The translations under genes and the position numbers were made by a program. Of a stretch of 64,000 nucleotides of DNA, positions 24,868 to 33,218 are shown piece by piece. Numbering within the stretch: position 1 is the stretch's first letter; every line of letters begins with the position of its first letter. The DNA is from Candidatus Omnitrophota bacterium (lineage in GTDB: Bacteria; Omnitrophota; Gorgyraeia; JAUYCX01), in the NCBI GenBank assembly GCA_030692045.1, contig JAUYCX010000035.1, forward strand, positions 248,001-312,000, in the 5' to 3' direction. The notes under the pieces were generated by a model. It was not told the origin of the DNA. It was given only the letters and a program-made list of their open reading frames with translations, and searched no databases.

Positions 24868-25224
24868 TTATTCCTCCTCAAACACAATCTTTTTTCTTAG
24901 TTTTTTAACCTGTGAATGAATCTTCTTTTCTCTTAAAATATTTTCTTTCACTGCAATTGGCAGTTGAGTTGGACGCCGCGGCTTTCTTCGCTTAGTTAAT
25001 TCCAATAGGCGTTTTTTAAGTCGGTGAAATGCGAGTTTCTTATTCTGTAATTGAGATCTAAATTCTGTGGCAACAACTCTTAAACCACTGGGGGTATGCA
25101 CAAGCCTTACTGCGGTTTCGCGCTTATTTTTATGCTGACCTCCAGGACCGCTGCTTTTATAATAATAAATCTTGGTTTCTCTTTGAAGGTTGCCTATTAG
25201 AATTGGTAATTGTGACTTAGCCAT
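24868..25224 (-). CDS. class I release-factor-like GGQ protein (ArfB/YaeJ-type)
   Basis: The 118-residue protein has the peptidyl-tRNA hydrolysis motif GPGGQHKNK near residue 26, followed by ETAVRLVHTPSGLRVVATEFRSQ and a long basic C-terminal tail (KKIHSQVKKLRKK). It lacks the codon-recognition domains of RF1/RF2, as in ArfB-like ribosome-rescue factors, though the tail is not diagnostic. It starts 9 nt after valS, and its stop overlaps the next ATG. Confidence 0.88.
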   Translation of the reverse strand: MAKSQLPILIGNLQRETKIYYYKSSGPGGQHKNKRETAVRLVHTPSGLRVVATEFRSQLQNKKLAFHRLKKRLLELTKRRKPRRPTQLPIAVKENILREKKIHSQVKKLRKKIVFEEE

Positions 25225-25233
25225 TAGATTAAA

Positions 25234-27909
25234 TTAAGTTAATTCCTTAATTGCATTTTGAAGTTTTTTAATTTTATCCTTTAGCGCTAAAAGGTTTCCC
25301 CTTTCTTTTTCCACAACATCTTTAGGGGCCTTTTTTAAAAAATCCTTATTTCTTAAATTTTGTGTTAAGCCGTCCATTAATAATCTTTGATTATTAATCT
25401 TTACCTTAATGCGCTCCTTTTCTTTTTCAATATCTATTAAATTAGACAATGGCACGAAAAAGTCAATGTCCTCTACTACACCGAAAGCTGAATTCTTTGG
25501 TCGTTTTATTAACTTCTCAATTGTTAAATTCTCAATTTTGCTTAAATTCCTAATGAAGCTTTCGTTCTCTTTTAATAATTCTAAGCTATTTTTAAGTCCG
25601 GGCTTTAAAACAACATCAATTGTTTTATACGGGTCGATATTCCAATCTTGACGAACATTTCTAATTGCGGTGATTAAATCTAATAAAATCTGCATATTGG
25701 CTTCTGTTCTTTTATCAATCATTTGTTTTTGAAGGTGGGGTAGGCTTTGAACCATAATCGATGCCTTATCTAAAGAAATCTTCTGCCAAATCTCTTCAGT
25801 AATAAAGGGCATAAATGGATGTAGCATTCTAAGAGACTTTTCTAAAACCTTAAAGCAAACTATCTGAGTATTTCTATCTCTAAATCTATCTTTAATTATT
25901 TCCAAATACCAGTCGCAAAATTGATGCCAAAAGAATTCATAAAGATTGCTCGCCGCTTCGTTAAAACGATAACTTTTAAAAGCTTTGTTGACACAATCAA
26001 CTGTTGAATAAAGCCGAGAGAGAATCCAGCGTTCTGGAAGTGCCAAATTTTCCTTTTGGAAAATTTGGCACAAATCAGCTTCCGGCATCTTTTCTAAATT
26101 CATCAAAATCAGGCGTGAGGCATTCCAGATTTTATTGGCAAAATTTCTTCCTATTTCAAACTTCTCTTTTGATAAAAATACATCGGTTCCGGTTGCAGTT
26201 ATGGCAATTATGCTATAGCGTAGGGCGTCTGTTCCATATTCATCAATAATTTCTAATGGGTCGACGCTATTACCTAATGATTTGGACATTTTTGTCCCTG
26301 TTTCATCGCGCACTGTTCCATGGATATAAACATCACCAAAAGGAATTTCATGCATAAATTCTAAGCCTGCCATAATCATCCGCGCAACCCAAAAAAAGAT
26401 TATCTCTGGAGCAGTTACCAAAACAGAAGTGGGATAAAAATATTCCAAATCTTTATTTTTAATCGGCCAGTAAAAAGTGGCAAATGGCCAAAGCCACGAG
26501 GAGAACCAAGTGTCTAAAACATCCTCGTCTTGCTTTAGATTCTCTGAACCACAAACTCTGCATAATTTTGGGACTTCTACACTTGCTAAAGCCTCTTTTT
26601 TACAATCAAGGCAATACCATAAAGGAATACGGTGTCCCCACCAAATCTGTCTTGAAATACACCAATCTTGAATGTTTTCCATCCAGTTTAAATAAACCTT
26701 AGTCCAGCGAGAGGGAATAAATTTAATCTTTCCCTTTTTAACAGCCTCAATTGCCGGCTTTGCCAATGGCTTCATCTTTACAAACCATTGTTTAGATAAG
26801 TATGGCTCAATGATTGTATGGCAACGGTAACAATGTCCGGCGGATAATTTATGCGGCTCAATCTTTTCAAGTAATCCCTTTTCTTTTAAATCTTCTATGA
26901 TAACCTCGCGCGCTTCAAACCTGTCCATATCTTTATAATCACCGGCATTTTCATTTAATTGGCCGTTGGGATACATAATTTTTACAAATTCAAGGCCGTG
27001 TTTCTTACCTAAAATATAATCGTCAGGGTCGTGGGCAGGCGTAACCTTAACTGCGCCTGTGCCAAATTTCATATTAACCACAGAGTCGGAAATTATTTTT
27101 ATTTCCCTGTTAATCAAGGGTAAAATAAGAGTTTTGCCGATAAATTTTTTATATCTTTTATCTTTAGGATTAACTGCCACCGCAGTATCTCCTAACATTG
27201 TCTCAGGACGGGTTGTAGCGACAACAATGTAAGGGACTGTCCCCGAAGGGGACTGTCCCTTTCCGCCAAAGGCGGATTGGCCTTTGGCGGAAAAAGGATA
27301 ACGCAAATAATAAAGGTTTCCTTGAAGTTCCCGATGTGGTGCTTCTTCGTCAGAAAGGGCAGTCTGACAGCGCGGGCACCAGTTAATAACTTTGTTATCC
27401 TGATAAATTAAACCTTTATTCCAAAGCTCAACAAAAACTTTTCTCACTGCTCTTGAATATTCCTCATCCATAGTAAATCTGGTTCTACTCCAATCGCAGG
27501 AACAACCCAGTTTTTTTAGCTGATTAATAATTGTATTGCCATATTTTTCTCTCCAGCTCCAGAGGCGTTTTAAAAATTCATCCCGACCAACCTCCTGCCT
27601 ATTTTTTCCCTCTTTAGCTAATTCCCGCTCCACCACATTTTGCGTGGCAATACCGGCGTGGTCAGTGCCCGGCATCCATAATGCCTCAAAACCCTGCATA
27701 CGTTTGTATCTGATTAAAATATCCTGAATGGTATTATTCAAGGCATGACCCATATGAAGAATGCCGGTAATATTCGGAGGCGGAATAACTATTGAGAAGG
27801 GTTTTTTATGTGGATTGGCTTTGGCGGAGAAAAGATTCTTTTCGCTCCAGAAGTTATAAATTCGGTCTTCTACATCTTTGGGGTTATATTTGGAAGAAAT
27901 TTCAGTCAT
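25234..27909 (-). CDS. valS: valyl-tRNA synthetase
   Basis: ValS charges tRNA-Val. The 891-residue protein has KYNPKDVEDRIYNFW, the HIGH box PPPNITGILHMGHALNN, the editing domain (TTRPETMLGDTAVAVNP, GTGAVKVTPAHDPDDY), a KMSKS loop (TGTKMSKSLGNSVDP), the anticodon-binding domain and a C-terminal coiled coil (from about 810). Just before YIVVATTRPET sits an extra glycine/serine-rich stretch of about 17 residues, encoded by a palindromic repeat at 27233-27292. It heads the operon running through nadC toward the PilZ and CPBP genes. No T-box is visible upstream. Confidence 0.97.
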   Translation of the reverse strand: MTEISSKYNPKDVEDRIYNFWSEKNLFSAKANPHKKPFSIVIPPPNITGILHMGHALNNTIQDILIRYKRMQGFEALWMPGTDHAGIATQNVVERELAKEGKNRQEVGRDEFLKRLWSWREKYGNTIINQLKKLGCSCDWSRTRFTMDEEYSRAVRKVFVELWNKGLIYQDNKVINWCPRCQTALSDEEAPHRELQGNLYYLRYPFSAKGQSAFGGKGQSPSGTVPYIVVATTRPETMLGDTAVAVNPKDKRYKKFIGKTLILPLINREIKIISDSVVNMKFGTGAVKVTPAHDPDDYILGKKHGLEFVKIMYPNGQLNENAGDYKDMDRFEAREVIIEDLKEKGLLEKIEPHKLSAGHCYRCHTIIEPYLSKQWFVKMKPLAKPAIEAVKKGKIKFIPSRWTKVYLNWMENIQDWCISRQIWWGHRIPLWYCLDCKKEALASVEVPKLCRVCGSENLKQDEDVLDTWFSSWLWPFATFYWPIKNKDLEYFYPTSVLVTAPEIIFFWVARMIMAGLEFMHEIPFGDVYIHGTVRDETGTKMSKSLGNSVDPLEIIDEYGTDALRYSIIAITATGTDVFLSKEKFEIGRNFANKIWNASRLILMNLEKMPEADLCQIFQKENLALPERWILSRLYSTVDCVNKAFKSYRFNEAASNLYEFFWHQFCDWYLEIIKDRFRDRNTQIVCFKVLEKSLRMLHPFMPFITEEIWQKISLDKASIMVQSLPHLQKQMIDKRTEANMQILLDLITAIRNVRQDWNIDPYKTIDVVLKPGLKNSLELLKENESFIRNLSKIENLTIEKLIKRPKNSAFGVVEDIDFFVPLSNLIDIEKEKERIKVKINNQRLLMDGLTQNLRNKDFLKKAPKDVVEKERGNLLALKDKIKKLQNAIKELT
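27233..27292. repeat. palindromic repeat inserted in frame in valS
   Basis: There are two adjoining inverted repeats. The first is GGGACTGTCCCC/GGGGACTGTCCC (27233-27259, one T-T mismatch). The second is a perfect 12-bp stem, TTCCGCCAAAGG/CCTTTGGCGGAA (27261-27292, 8-nt loop). Together they encode SAKGQSAFGGKGQSPSGT, absent from ordinary ValRS at this point of the editing domain. Confidence 0.8.
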
Positions 27910-27943
27910 ATGGTTTTATATCTAAACAACAATTCTTAAAAAC

Positions 27944-28079
27944 GGTTATCAGTACATCAGAATATCAGTTGGTAGGTTATCAGAAAATCAGAACATCAGA
28001 TAAACTCTTGAAATTATACAATCTCTGATACCCTGATATTCTGGTATTCTTCCTTCTGATATCCTGATAATCTGATATG
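27944..28079. repeat. ATCAG-rich repeat, copy 1
   Basis: GGTTATCAG starts a run of ATCAG words spaced 5-12 nt apart (27944-28005), and inverted words (CTGAT, 28025-28076) close it, ending in CCTGATAATCTGATAT. About 52 of the first 62 positions match copy 2 at 29996. Spacing is irregular, so this is not a CRISPR array. Confidence 0.75.
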
Positions 28080-28104
28080 CGCTTTTACAAAGTATCCTCA
28101 ATTC

Positions 28105-28161
28105 TCTACTAAATCTATCTTCAACTTCCTTGGGACTGTATTTGCTAGAGATTTCGGTCAT
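28105..28161 (-). pseudogene. remnant of a second valS 5' end
   Basis: Read on the minus strand from 28161, the sequence encodes MTEISSKYSPKEVEDRF, against MTEISSKYNPKDVEDRI at the start of valS 250 nt away. The copies differ at many third codon positions, so this is an old or imported copy, not a recent duplication. The similarity ends after about 17 codons. Confidence 0.7.
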
Positions 28162-28240
28162 AAATTTTATCTTGTTCTGAATTCATGCGGAATTAAATAA
28201 AACTGACCCTTGTTTTGAATTTCTTTTTTTCAGTCTAATA

Positions 28241-28933
28241 TTAACCATTCCATTTTTTGTATAAAATTTCCGGTGATACAGTACTTATATCTATAGCTAC
28301 CCCTTGCTCTGTCATCCGATTATATTTTTTTATTAATTCCATAGCTTCATTTTTTGACATCTTCCTACTTCCAACAGGGCTTACATCATACATATCATCG
28401 TGGGGCTCATCGTAAATATCTTTGTATTGCAGACGAACATACCATTTTGCTGATAAAAATACTAAAAAGTTATTTTCCTTCGCCAACTTTTCAAACCTAT
28501 CTATGAGGGCTTTCGCCTTTGAGGGGTTTTCAGCGGATATTGTCACAGGCGTCTTACCTGAAAGAAGAGGGTCTCGAGAACCAAGGTTGTAATAATTTAA
28601 GACGGCTATATCCTTCGCATTCGGCAATGACTTATCAGATTTTATGCTCCAGAATAAATATATCTGAGGATTCTCTAGTTCTCTAAGCTTTCCTCCTTCA
28701 TTATGAATCACTATTTCGTCGTGACCATTATCAAAGTTCTTACTAAATTTAAAATATGGTAATTCTGCTGTTTTTGCGATTTTGTTGGCTTCACGGGATA
28801 TTTTGTTGGCATTACAAGATATAAGCAAAGAAATGACCGATATAATGAATGCTAAAATTGCTATCAAATTGGCTACACAGTTTTCCGCTAATTTGTCTTT
28901 CAGCGTTTTATTCGGCTTCATTTTATCTTTCAC
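28241..28933 (-). CDS. hypothetical membrane-anchored protein in accessory island
   Basis: The 230-residue protein has one N-terminal transmembrane helix (LIAILAFIISVISLLISC, about 23-40), a short heptad-like stretch (ANKISREANKIAKTAE) and a soluble domain with beta strands (EIVIHNEGGKL) and helices (KALIDRFEKLAKENN). No family is recognised, although single-helix proteins of this kind often occur in variable regions. It lies between the two ATCAG repeats. Confidence 0.6.
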   Translation of the reverse strand: MKDKMKPNKTLKDKLAENCVANLIAILAFIISVISLLISCNANKISREANKIAKTAELPYFKFSKNFDNGHDEIVIHNEGGKLRELENPQIYLFWSIKSDKSLPNAKDIAVLNYYNLGSRDPLLSGKTPVTISAENPSKAKALIDRFEKLAKENNFLVFLSAKWYVRLQYKDIYDEPHDDMYDVSPVGSRKMSKNEAMELIKKYNRMTEQGVAIDISTVSPEILYKKWNG

Positions 28934-29038
28934 GTTCTCCCTTCAGAATTTGATCATTGTATATCGAAAACTTTTGGACCGTTTCAAGATATCTTTATTA
29001 ACTATAATAAATTCCGTTAGAAGTGACCCTGTTTAACC

Positions 29039-29082
29039 AATTGTCGCCACGTGGCGACAATTGTGGCTGATCAGCCACAATT
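29039..29082. repeat. two overlapping perfect 24-bp palindromes
   Basis: AATTGTCGCCAC and its exact complement form the first palindrome (29039-29062). AATTGTGGCTGA and its complement form the second (29059-29082). They share the AATT at 29059-29062. There are no loop bases at either centre, which suggests protein-binding sites or cruciforms more than RNA terminators. They lie 15 nt beyond the end of the small gene at 29097. Confidence 0.8.
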
Positions 29083-29096
29083 TCAATAGCACCTCA

Positions 29097-29276
29097 TTAA
29101 TCTATCCTAAACGCCACATCAACTGCGCGAAGCTTTTTCCATTTCGCGGCTGCTTTCCTGTCAACCGTATGTTTCAAATTAAATTGCACAAATTTAAGGT
29201 AATCATCCATTGAAAGCACGCGTTTCTCTGGCAAATGCCCGCGGATAATCGGTAATTTAAGGTTCAAGTCGCTCAT
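29097..29276 (-). CDS. small protein coupled to the nucleotidyltransferase
   Basis: The 59-residue protein starts at an ATG that overlaps the nucleotidyltransferase stop (ATGA at 29276-29273), so the two are translationally coupled. The sequence (RVLSMDDYLKFVQFNLKHT, then AAAKWKKLRAVDVAFRI) is basic and helical and matches nothing I know. An earlier in-frame start at 29330 lies inside the upstream gene. It could be the partner in a toxin-antitoxin-like pair (inference). Confidence 0.6.
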   Translation of the reverse strand: MSDLNLKLPIIRGHLPEKRVLSMDDYLKFVQFNLKHTVDRKAAAKWKKLRAVDVAFRID

Positions 29277-29812
29277 TTTAAAACCTCCAGTATCCGCTGA
29301 TAAATTTTCTCGCTTCCAAATTTCAGGCACAATTCTTTGAAATGCGCATCCTCAACATTGACTTTATTGATTCGTATTAAATTAATAATATCGGGAAAAT
29401 CTGTGGTCAAGCGAAGCTTGGGATTGTATTTTATGGAGTGTAATTTCAACGCAATCAAATGACTTAAAGAAGGAACAATAAACTTTTGGCCAGCGATTTT
29501 TATCTGCTTACCTTCGTTAAGGATTTTCGTTAAAGTCTCTTTATCAATAAACATAAAATCAATATCCATAAGGGGTAATCGACTGCTTTTAAGCTGAACG
29601 AAATTATCCTGACTCGACGCTTGTTTATAACCAGTTTCTTCTAAAGAGGCGGATATTTTGTCAAAATCTTCTTTGGTTATCAAAAAATCTATATCTGCAG
29701 TCTGCCTCGCGACATTATAATAATTAATGGCAAATCCGCCGATTAGGACGCATAATAGATTTTGCTTTCGTGTTACTTCAGAAATAAGATGAAAAATAGA
29801 ACGATAGTTCAT
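29273..29812 (-). CDS. nucleotidyltransferase-fold protein (AbiEii/MNT-like)
   Basis: The 179-residue protein has the minimal nucleotidyltransferase core: CVLIGGFAINYYNVARQT (GG motif), TADIDFLI (metal-binding DxD) and a third acidic strand in LMDIDFMFI. Later GQKFIVPSLSHLIALKL and the helical C-terminus fit AbiEii-like or DUF6036-like proteins. Such proteins often work as toxins or antitoxins. The pairing with the 59-residue protein and the repeat-bounded location support an accessory defence or TA-like role (inferred). Confidence 0.82.
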   Translation of the reverse strand: MNYRSIFHLISEVTRKQNLLCVLIGGFAINYYNVARQTADIDFLITKEDFDKISASLEETGYKQASSQDNFVQLKSSRLPLMDIDFMFIDKETLTKILNEGKQIKIAGQKFIVPSLSHLIALKLHSIKYNPKLRLTTDFPDIINLIRINKVNVEDAHFKELCLKFGSEKIYQRILEVLK

Positions 29813-29995
29813 AGCATTCCTGTCGTTTCTGTAAGCCCAAAAATAGTTATGTGTATGTTAAACAAGATGGGTTAACATTTTAAGGCTACAAGAGGCAATC
29901 TTCGTAGCTTTAAATGCCCTGTTTGCCTTAATAGACTTACCTAAACAGTTCCCCTTCTATTTCTCAATTCTCGGCGCGCGCCGACAATTAAAAGC
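29813..29995. other. gap with GC-rich palindrome at 29966-29989
   Basis: The only clear structure is a 24-nt palindrome with one mismatch pair: AATTC, then TCGGCGC with its complement, then CAATT (29966-29989). Its frame (AATT, TCG core, CGA, AATT) resembles the palindrome at 29039. It ends 6 nt before ATCAG repeat copy 2. No ORF is credible here. Confidence 0.6.
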
Positions 29996-30087
29996 GGTTA
30001 TCAGTGTATCAGATTATCAGTTGGCAGATTATCAGAGAATCAGAATATCAGATAAGACGCAAAATGCAATCCTGATAATCTGATATC
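29996..30087. repeat. ATCAG-rich repeat, copy 2
   Basis: Starts GGTTATCAGTGTATCAG and aligns with copy 1 (27944) in the same orientation, about 52 of 62 positions. It ends with the same inverted tail CCTGATAATCTGATAT (30071-30086). The two copies bracket about 1.9 kb holding the valS remnant, the membrane protein and the nucleotidyltransferase pair. Confidence 0.75.
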
Positions 30088-30138
30088 CATTTTCTAAATC
30101 TCTCCCCTTCTAAATTTATCCTGAAAAACTCGTCAATC

Positions 30139-30420
30139 TTATTCTCTATTTCTTAAATCTCTTAATCTTATATATTTTCTTCTGCCTAAAGTTTTGTAAA
30201 CAAATATATTTAAATCTTCAAGCCAATTCAATTTCTTCTTCGGCGGTCAATAGTAATAATCTCGCGAATCAATATCCTCAAGCGCAATATGTAATCTAAA
30301 ACCTTGCCTGATTTTCTCTATTGTCATTCTCCGTAAATCGCTCTTACTGGCATAACGGTTGCTCTTCGCTATTGTTCTATATATGGTTTGATAAGCATGC
30401 TCGTATAAATCTACGTTCAT
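30139..30420 (-). pseudogene. short gene after cimA interrupted by an in-frame TGA
   Basis: An ATG at 30420, 1 nt after the cimA stop, opens a 57-codon frame (MNVDLYEHAYQTIYRTIAKS, then LRRMTIEKIRQGF and DIDSRDYYY). It ends at TGA 30249-30247 and, in the same frame, continues 35 more codons (PPKKKLNWLEDLNIFVYKTL) to TAA at 30139. Both halves look protein-like. Either the 57-residue product is the gene, or the TGA is a nonsense mutation or read-through codon. Upstream AAGGTG could act as SD. Confidence 0.5.
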
Positions 30421-30421
30421 T

Positions 30422-31990
30422 TTATTTCACCTTATCCTTCAACAATTTATATTCAATACTATCAACCAATGCCTGCCAGCTTGCCTCAATTATATTCTCG
30501 TGAACGCCAACTGTTGTCCAGTCATCTGAATCATCCTGAGACTCAATTAAAACGCGTACCTTTGCCGCTGTACCTGCCTTTTCATCCAGAACCCTTACTT
30601 TAAAATCGGATAAATGCATCTTGGCAAGGTTGGGATAAAATTCATTTAAAGCCTTGCGCAAGGCATTATCCAAAGCATTTACAGGTCCATCGCCCTCTGC
30701 GGCGGTATAGCGCTCTTTTTTATTCACACTTAAACGAATTATTGCTTCAGAAACAACACTCCCGTCTAAGCGTTTTTCTACAACCACCTTAAAACTTTCC
30801 AAGTCAAAGAACTTCTTATACTTTTTAAACGCTCGCTTCATAAATAATTCAAAGGAAGCATCTGCAGCCTCAAATTGATAACCCCTATGCTCCATATCCT
30901 GAAGAAGCTTTAGAATCTTTTTTGTCTTAGGAGACTTCTTATTTAGGTTAAGCTCCATTTCTTGAGCTTTTAAAATAATTGGCATTTTGCCTGCTAATTC
31001 TGAAACCAGAATTCTGCGATGATTTCCCACTAAATGCGGATTAATATGCTCGTAAGTGGAAGGGTTTTTTAACATCGCATCAATATGCACTCCCCCTTTG
31101 TGCGCAAAGGCAGAATGTCCCACAAATGGTTGGTTATCCTGATGTTTAACATTACTTACTTCGCTTATATAATGAGAGGTCTCAGTTAACTCTTTTAATT
31201 TTGATTTAGGTATGCAATTAACGCCCATTTTTGTAGTTAAAATACCGATGATAGAGCATAAATTTGCATTTCCACAGCGCTCTCCCAATCCATTAAATGT
31301 GCCCTGAATTTGAGAAATGCCTAACTCAAAAGCAGTAATACTGTTAGCCACAGCCAAATCCAAATCATTATGCGTATGAATGCCTAATTCTGTTTTAATG
31401 TATGGCTTAATCTTGGTAATGATATTTTTTAGCTCAGACTGAGGTGTGCCGCCATTTGTGTCACATAAAACAATTACATTGGCTCCTGCATCCTGAGCAG
31501 TCAAAATAGTTTTAAGCGCATAATCAGGGTTTGCTTTATAGGCATCAAAAAAATGTTCCGCATCATAAAAAACAGTCTTGCCTTTGGTTTTAAGGAATTT
31601 TATGGAATCTGAAATAATTTTTAAGTTCTCTTCAAGGGTTGTCTTTAGAACATCCCTGACATGTAAATCCCAGCTTTTGCCAAAGATAGTAATTACCTTT
31701 GTATTAGCTAAAACAAGTTTGTTTAAGTTATTATCCTGATTAGCTTTAATATTGGCTTTGCGTGTTGAGCCAAAGGCAACTAATTGGGAGTTTTTTAGAC
31801 GATTTTTTTTCATTAGTCTAAAAAACTCCCAGTCTTTAGGATTAGAGCCCGGCCAGCCCCCTTCAATATAATGTATGCCTAAATCATCCAGCTTTCTGGT
31901 GATTCTAATTTTATCTTGGACAGAGTAAGAAATCCCTTCTGTCTGAGCCCCATCCCTTAAAGTGGTATCATATAATTTAATCTCAGCCAT
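30422..31990 (-). CDS. cimA: (R)-citramalate synthase
   Basis: CimA condenses pyruvate and acetyl-CoA to citramalate, opening a threonine-independent route to isoleucine. The 522-residue protein has IKLYDTTLRDGAQTEGISY, HYIEGGWPGSNPKD, VLCDTNGG, LGIHTHNDLDLAVAN (metal-binding HxH) and QGTFNGLGERCGNANLC, then an LeuA-type regulatory domain (about 370-522). The EGGWPGSNPKD variant marks CimA over isopropylmalate or homocitrate synthases. It lies 7 nt after lysC at the end of the aspartate-family operon. Confidence 0.93.
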   Translation of the reverse strand: MAEIKLYDTTLRDGAQTEGISYSVQDKIRITRKLDDLGIHYIEGGWPGSNPKDWEFFRLMKKNRLKNSQLVAFGSTRKANIKANQDNNLNKLVLANTKVITIFGKSWDLHVRDVLKTTLEENLKIISDSIKFLKTKGKTVFYDAEHFFDAYKANPDYALKTILTAQDAGANVIVLCDTNGGTPQSELKNIITKIKPYIKTELGIHTHNDLDLAVANSITAFELGISQIQGTFNGLGERCGNANLCSIIGILTTKMGVNCIPKSKLKELTETSHYISEVSNVKHQDNQPFVGHSAFAHKGGVHIDAMLKNPSTYEHINPHLVGNHRRILVSELAGKMPIILKAQEMELNLNKKSPKTKKILKLLQDMEHRGYQFEAADASFELFMKRAFKKYKKFFDLESFKVVVEKRLDGSVVSEAIIRLSVNKKERYTAAEGDGPVNALDNALRKALNEFYPNLAKMHLSDFKVRVLDEKAGTAAKVRVLIESQDDSDDWTTVGVHENIIEASWQALVDSIEYKLLKDKVK

Positions 31991-31997
31991 TTTATAC

Positions 31998-33218
31998 CTA
32001 CTTTCCTAATCCAAATTTTTCGTGCAAAGCTTTAACTGCCAAATCAGCGAATTTCTTTTTTATAATACAAGAAATACTTATTTCGCTGGTTGAAATCATC
32101 TCGATATTAATTGAATTTTCAGCTAATGTTTCAAACATAGTCGCGGCAATACCATGATGAGACCTCATCCCTACACCCACGATAGAAACGCGGGCGATAT
32201 CCTGATCTTTTAAAACCTCACCCGTACCTATTTTATTTGCTACCTTTTTAGTCATGCGAGTGGCCTTTGGCAAATCTGTTTTTAAAACAGTGAATGAAAT
32301 ATCGGTTTGCCTGGTATGTGAGACATTCTGCACAATCATATCCACATTTATGCCGGCATTAGAAACCTCTTTAAAAATTTTAGCTGCAACCCCTGGCTTA
32401 TCCGGAACATTGCAGATAGTAATTTTAGCCTCATTCTTATTAATAGTTATTCCAGTTACCACTACATCTTCTAATTTTTTAGCTTCTGAAATAATCATAG
32501 TCCCCTCCTTATGGGAAAAACTCGAGCGTACATGAATAGGAATACCGAATTTTTTTGCCACTTCAATTGAACGCGACTGCATTACTTGTGCGCCTAATGA
32601 AGCCATCTCAAGCATCTCGTCATATGTAATCTTAGAAATCTTTTTTGCCCTGTTTTCTATACGAGGGTCAGCGGTAAATACACCCTCCACATCTGTATAT
32701 ATCTCGCAGATTTTTGCATTCAATGTATAAGCTAAAGCTACTGCAGTTAGGTCAGAACCTCCGCGGCCTAAGGTAGTAATATCATTTTCCTGTGTTACTC
32801 CCTGAAAACCTGCCACAATTACAATTTTACCTTTTTTTAGCTCGTTATTAAGGCGCTCTGCGCTTATCTTAACAATCCTTGCCTTTGTGTGCGATGAGTC
32901 TGTAATTATTCCCACCTGTCCACCAGTAAAAGAAATTGCTTTGTATCCCAACTTATCAATTGCCATTGCCAAAAGTGCGCAGGAAACCTGTTCTCCGGTT
33001 GCCATTAGCATATCCATTTCACGCTCAGGAGGTTTTCCAGTGATTGCCGATGCCAATTCAATTAATTCATCTGTTGTATCTGCCAATGCAGAAACAACCA
33101 CAACCAAAGAATATCCTCTTTGTTTGTAACTAACTACTCTTCTTGCGACTTCCTTAATCCTTTCTGGATTTGCAACAGATGAACCGCCATATTTCTGGAC
33201 TACTAAACCTTTGGGCAT
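31998..33218 (-). CDS. lysC: aspartate kinase
   Basis: LysC phosphorylates aspartate, the first step to lysine, threonine and methionine. The 406-residue protein has VQKYGGSSVANPERIKEVA, VVVSALADTTDELI, FQGVTQENDITTLGRGGSD and EIYTDVEGVFTADPR, then two ACT domains (about 265-406) for feedback inhibition. Length fits monofunctional aspartokinases. It overlaps the 3' end of cstA by 16 nt. Confidence 0.97.
   Translation of the reverse strand: MPKGLVVQKYGGSSVANPERIKEVARRVVSYKQRGYSLVVVVSALADTTDELIELASAITGKPPEREMDMLMATGEQVSCALLAMAIDKLGYKAISFTGGQVGIITDSSHTKARIVKISAERLNNELKKGKIVIVAGFQGVTQENDITTLGRGGSDLTAVALAYTLNAKICEIYTDVEGVFTADPRIENRAKKISKITYDEMLEMASLGAQVMQSRSIEVAKKFGIPIHVRSSFSHKEGTMIISEAKKLEDVVVTGITINKNEAKITICNVPDKPGVAAKIFKEVSNAGINVDMIVQNVSHTRQTDISFTVLKTDLPKATRMTKKVANKIGTGEVLKDQDIARVSIVGVGMRSHHGIAATMFETLAENSINIEMISTSEISISCIIKKKFADLAVKALHEKFGLGK

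Noticed and set aside
27944-30087. ATCAG repeats as a CRISPR array
   Set aside because: Repeat words are 5-10 nt with irregular 5-12 nt gaps, there are no spacers of constant length and no cas genes.
30247-30249. Selenocysteine or tryptophan at the in-frame TGA
   Set aside because: No SECIS-like hairpin is evident right after it, and TGA is a normal stop for cdaA and others here, so recoding has no support.
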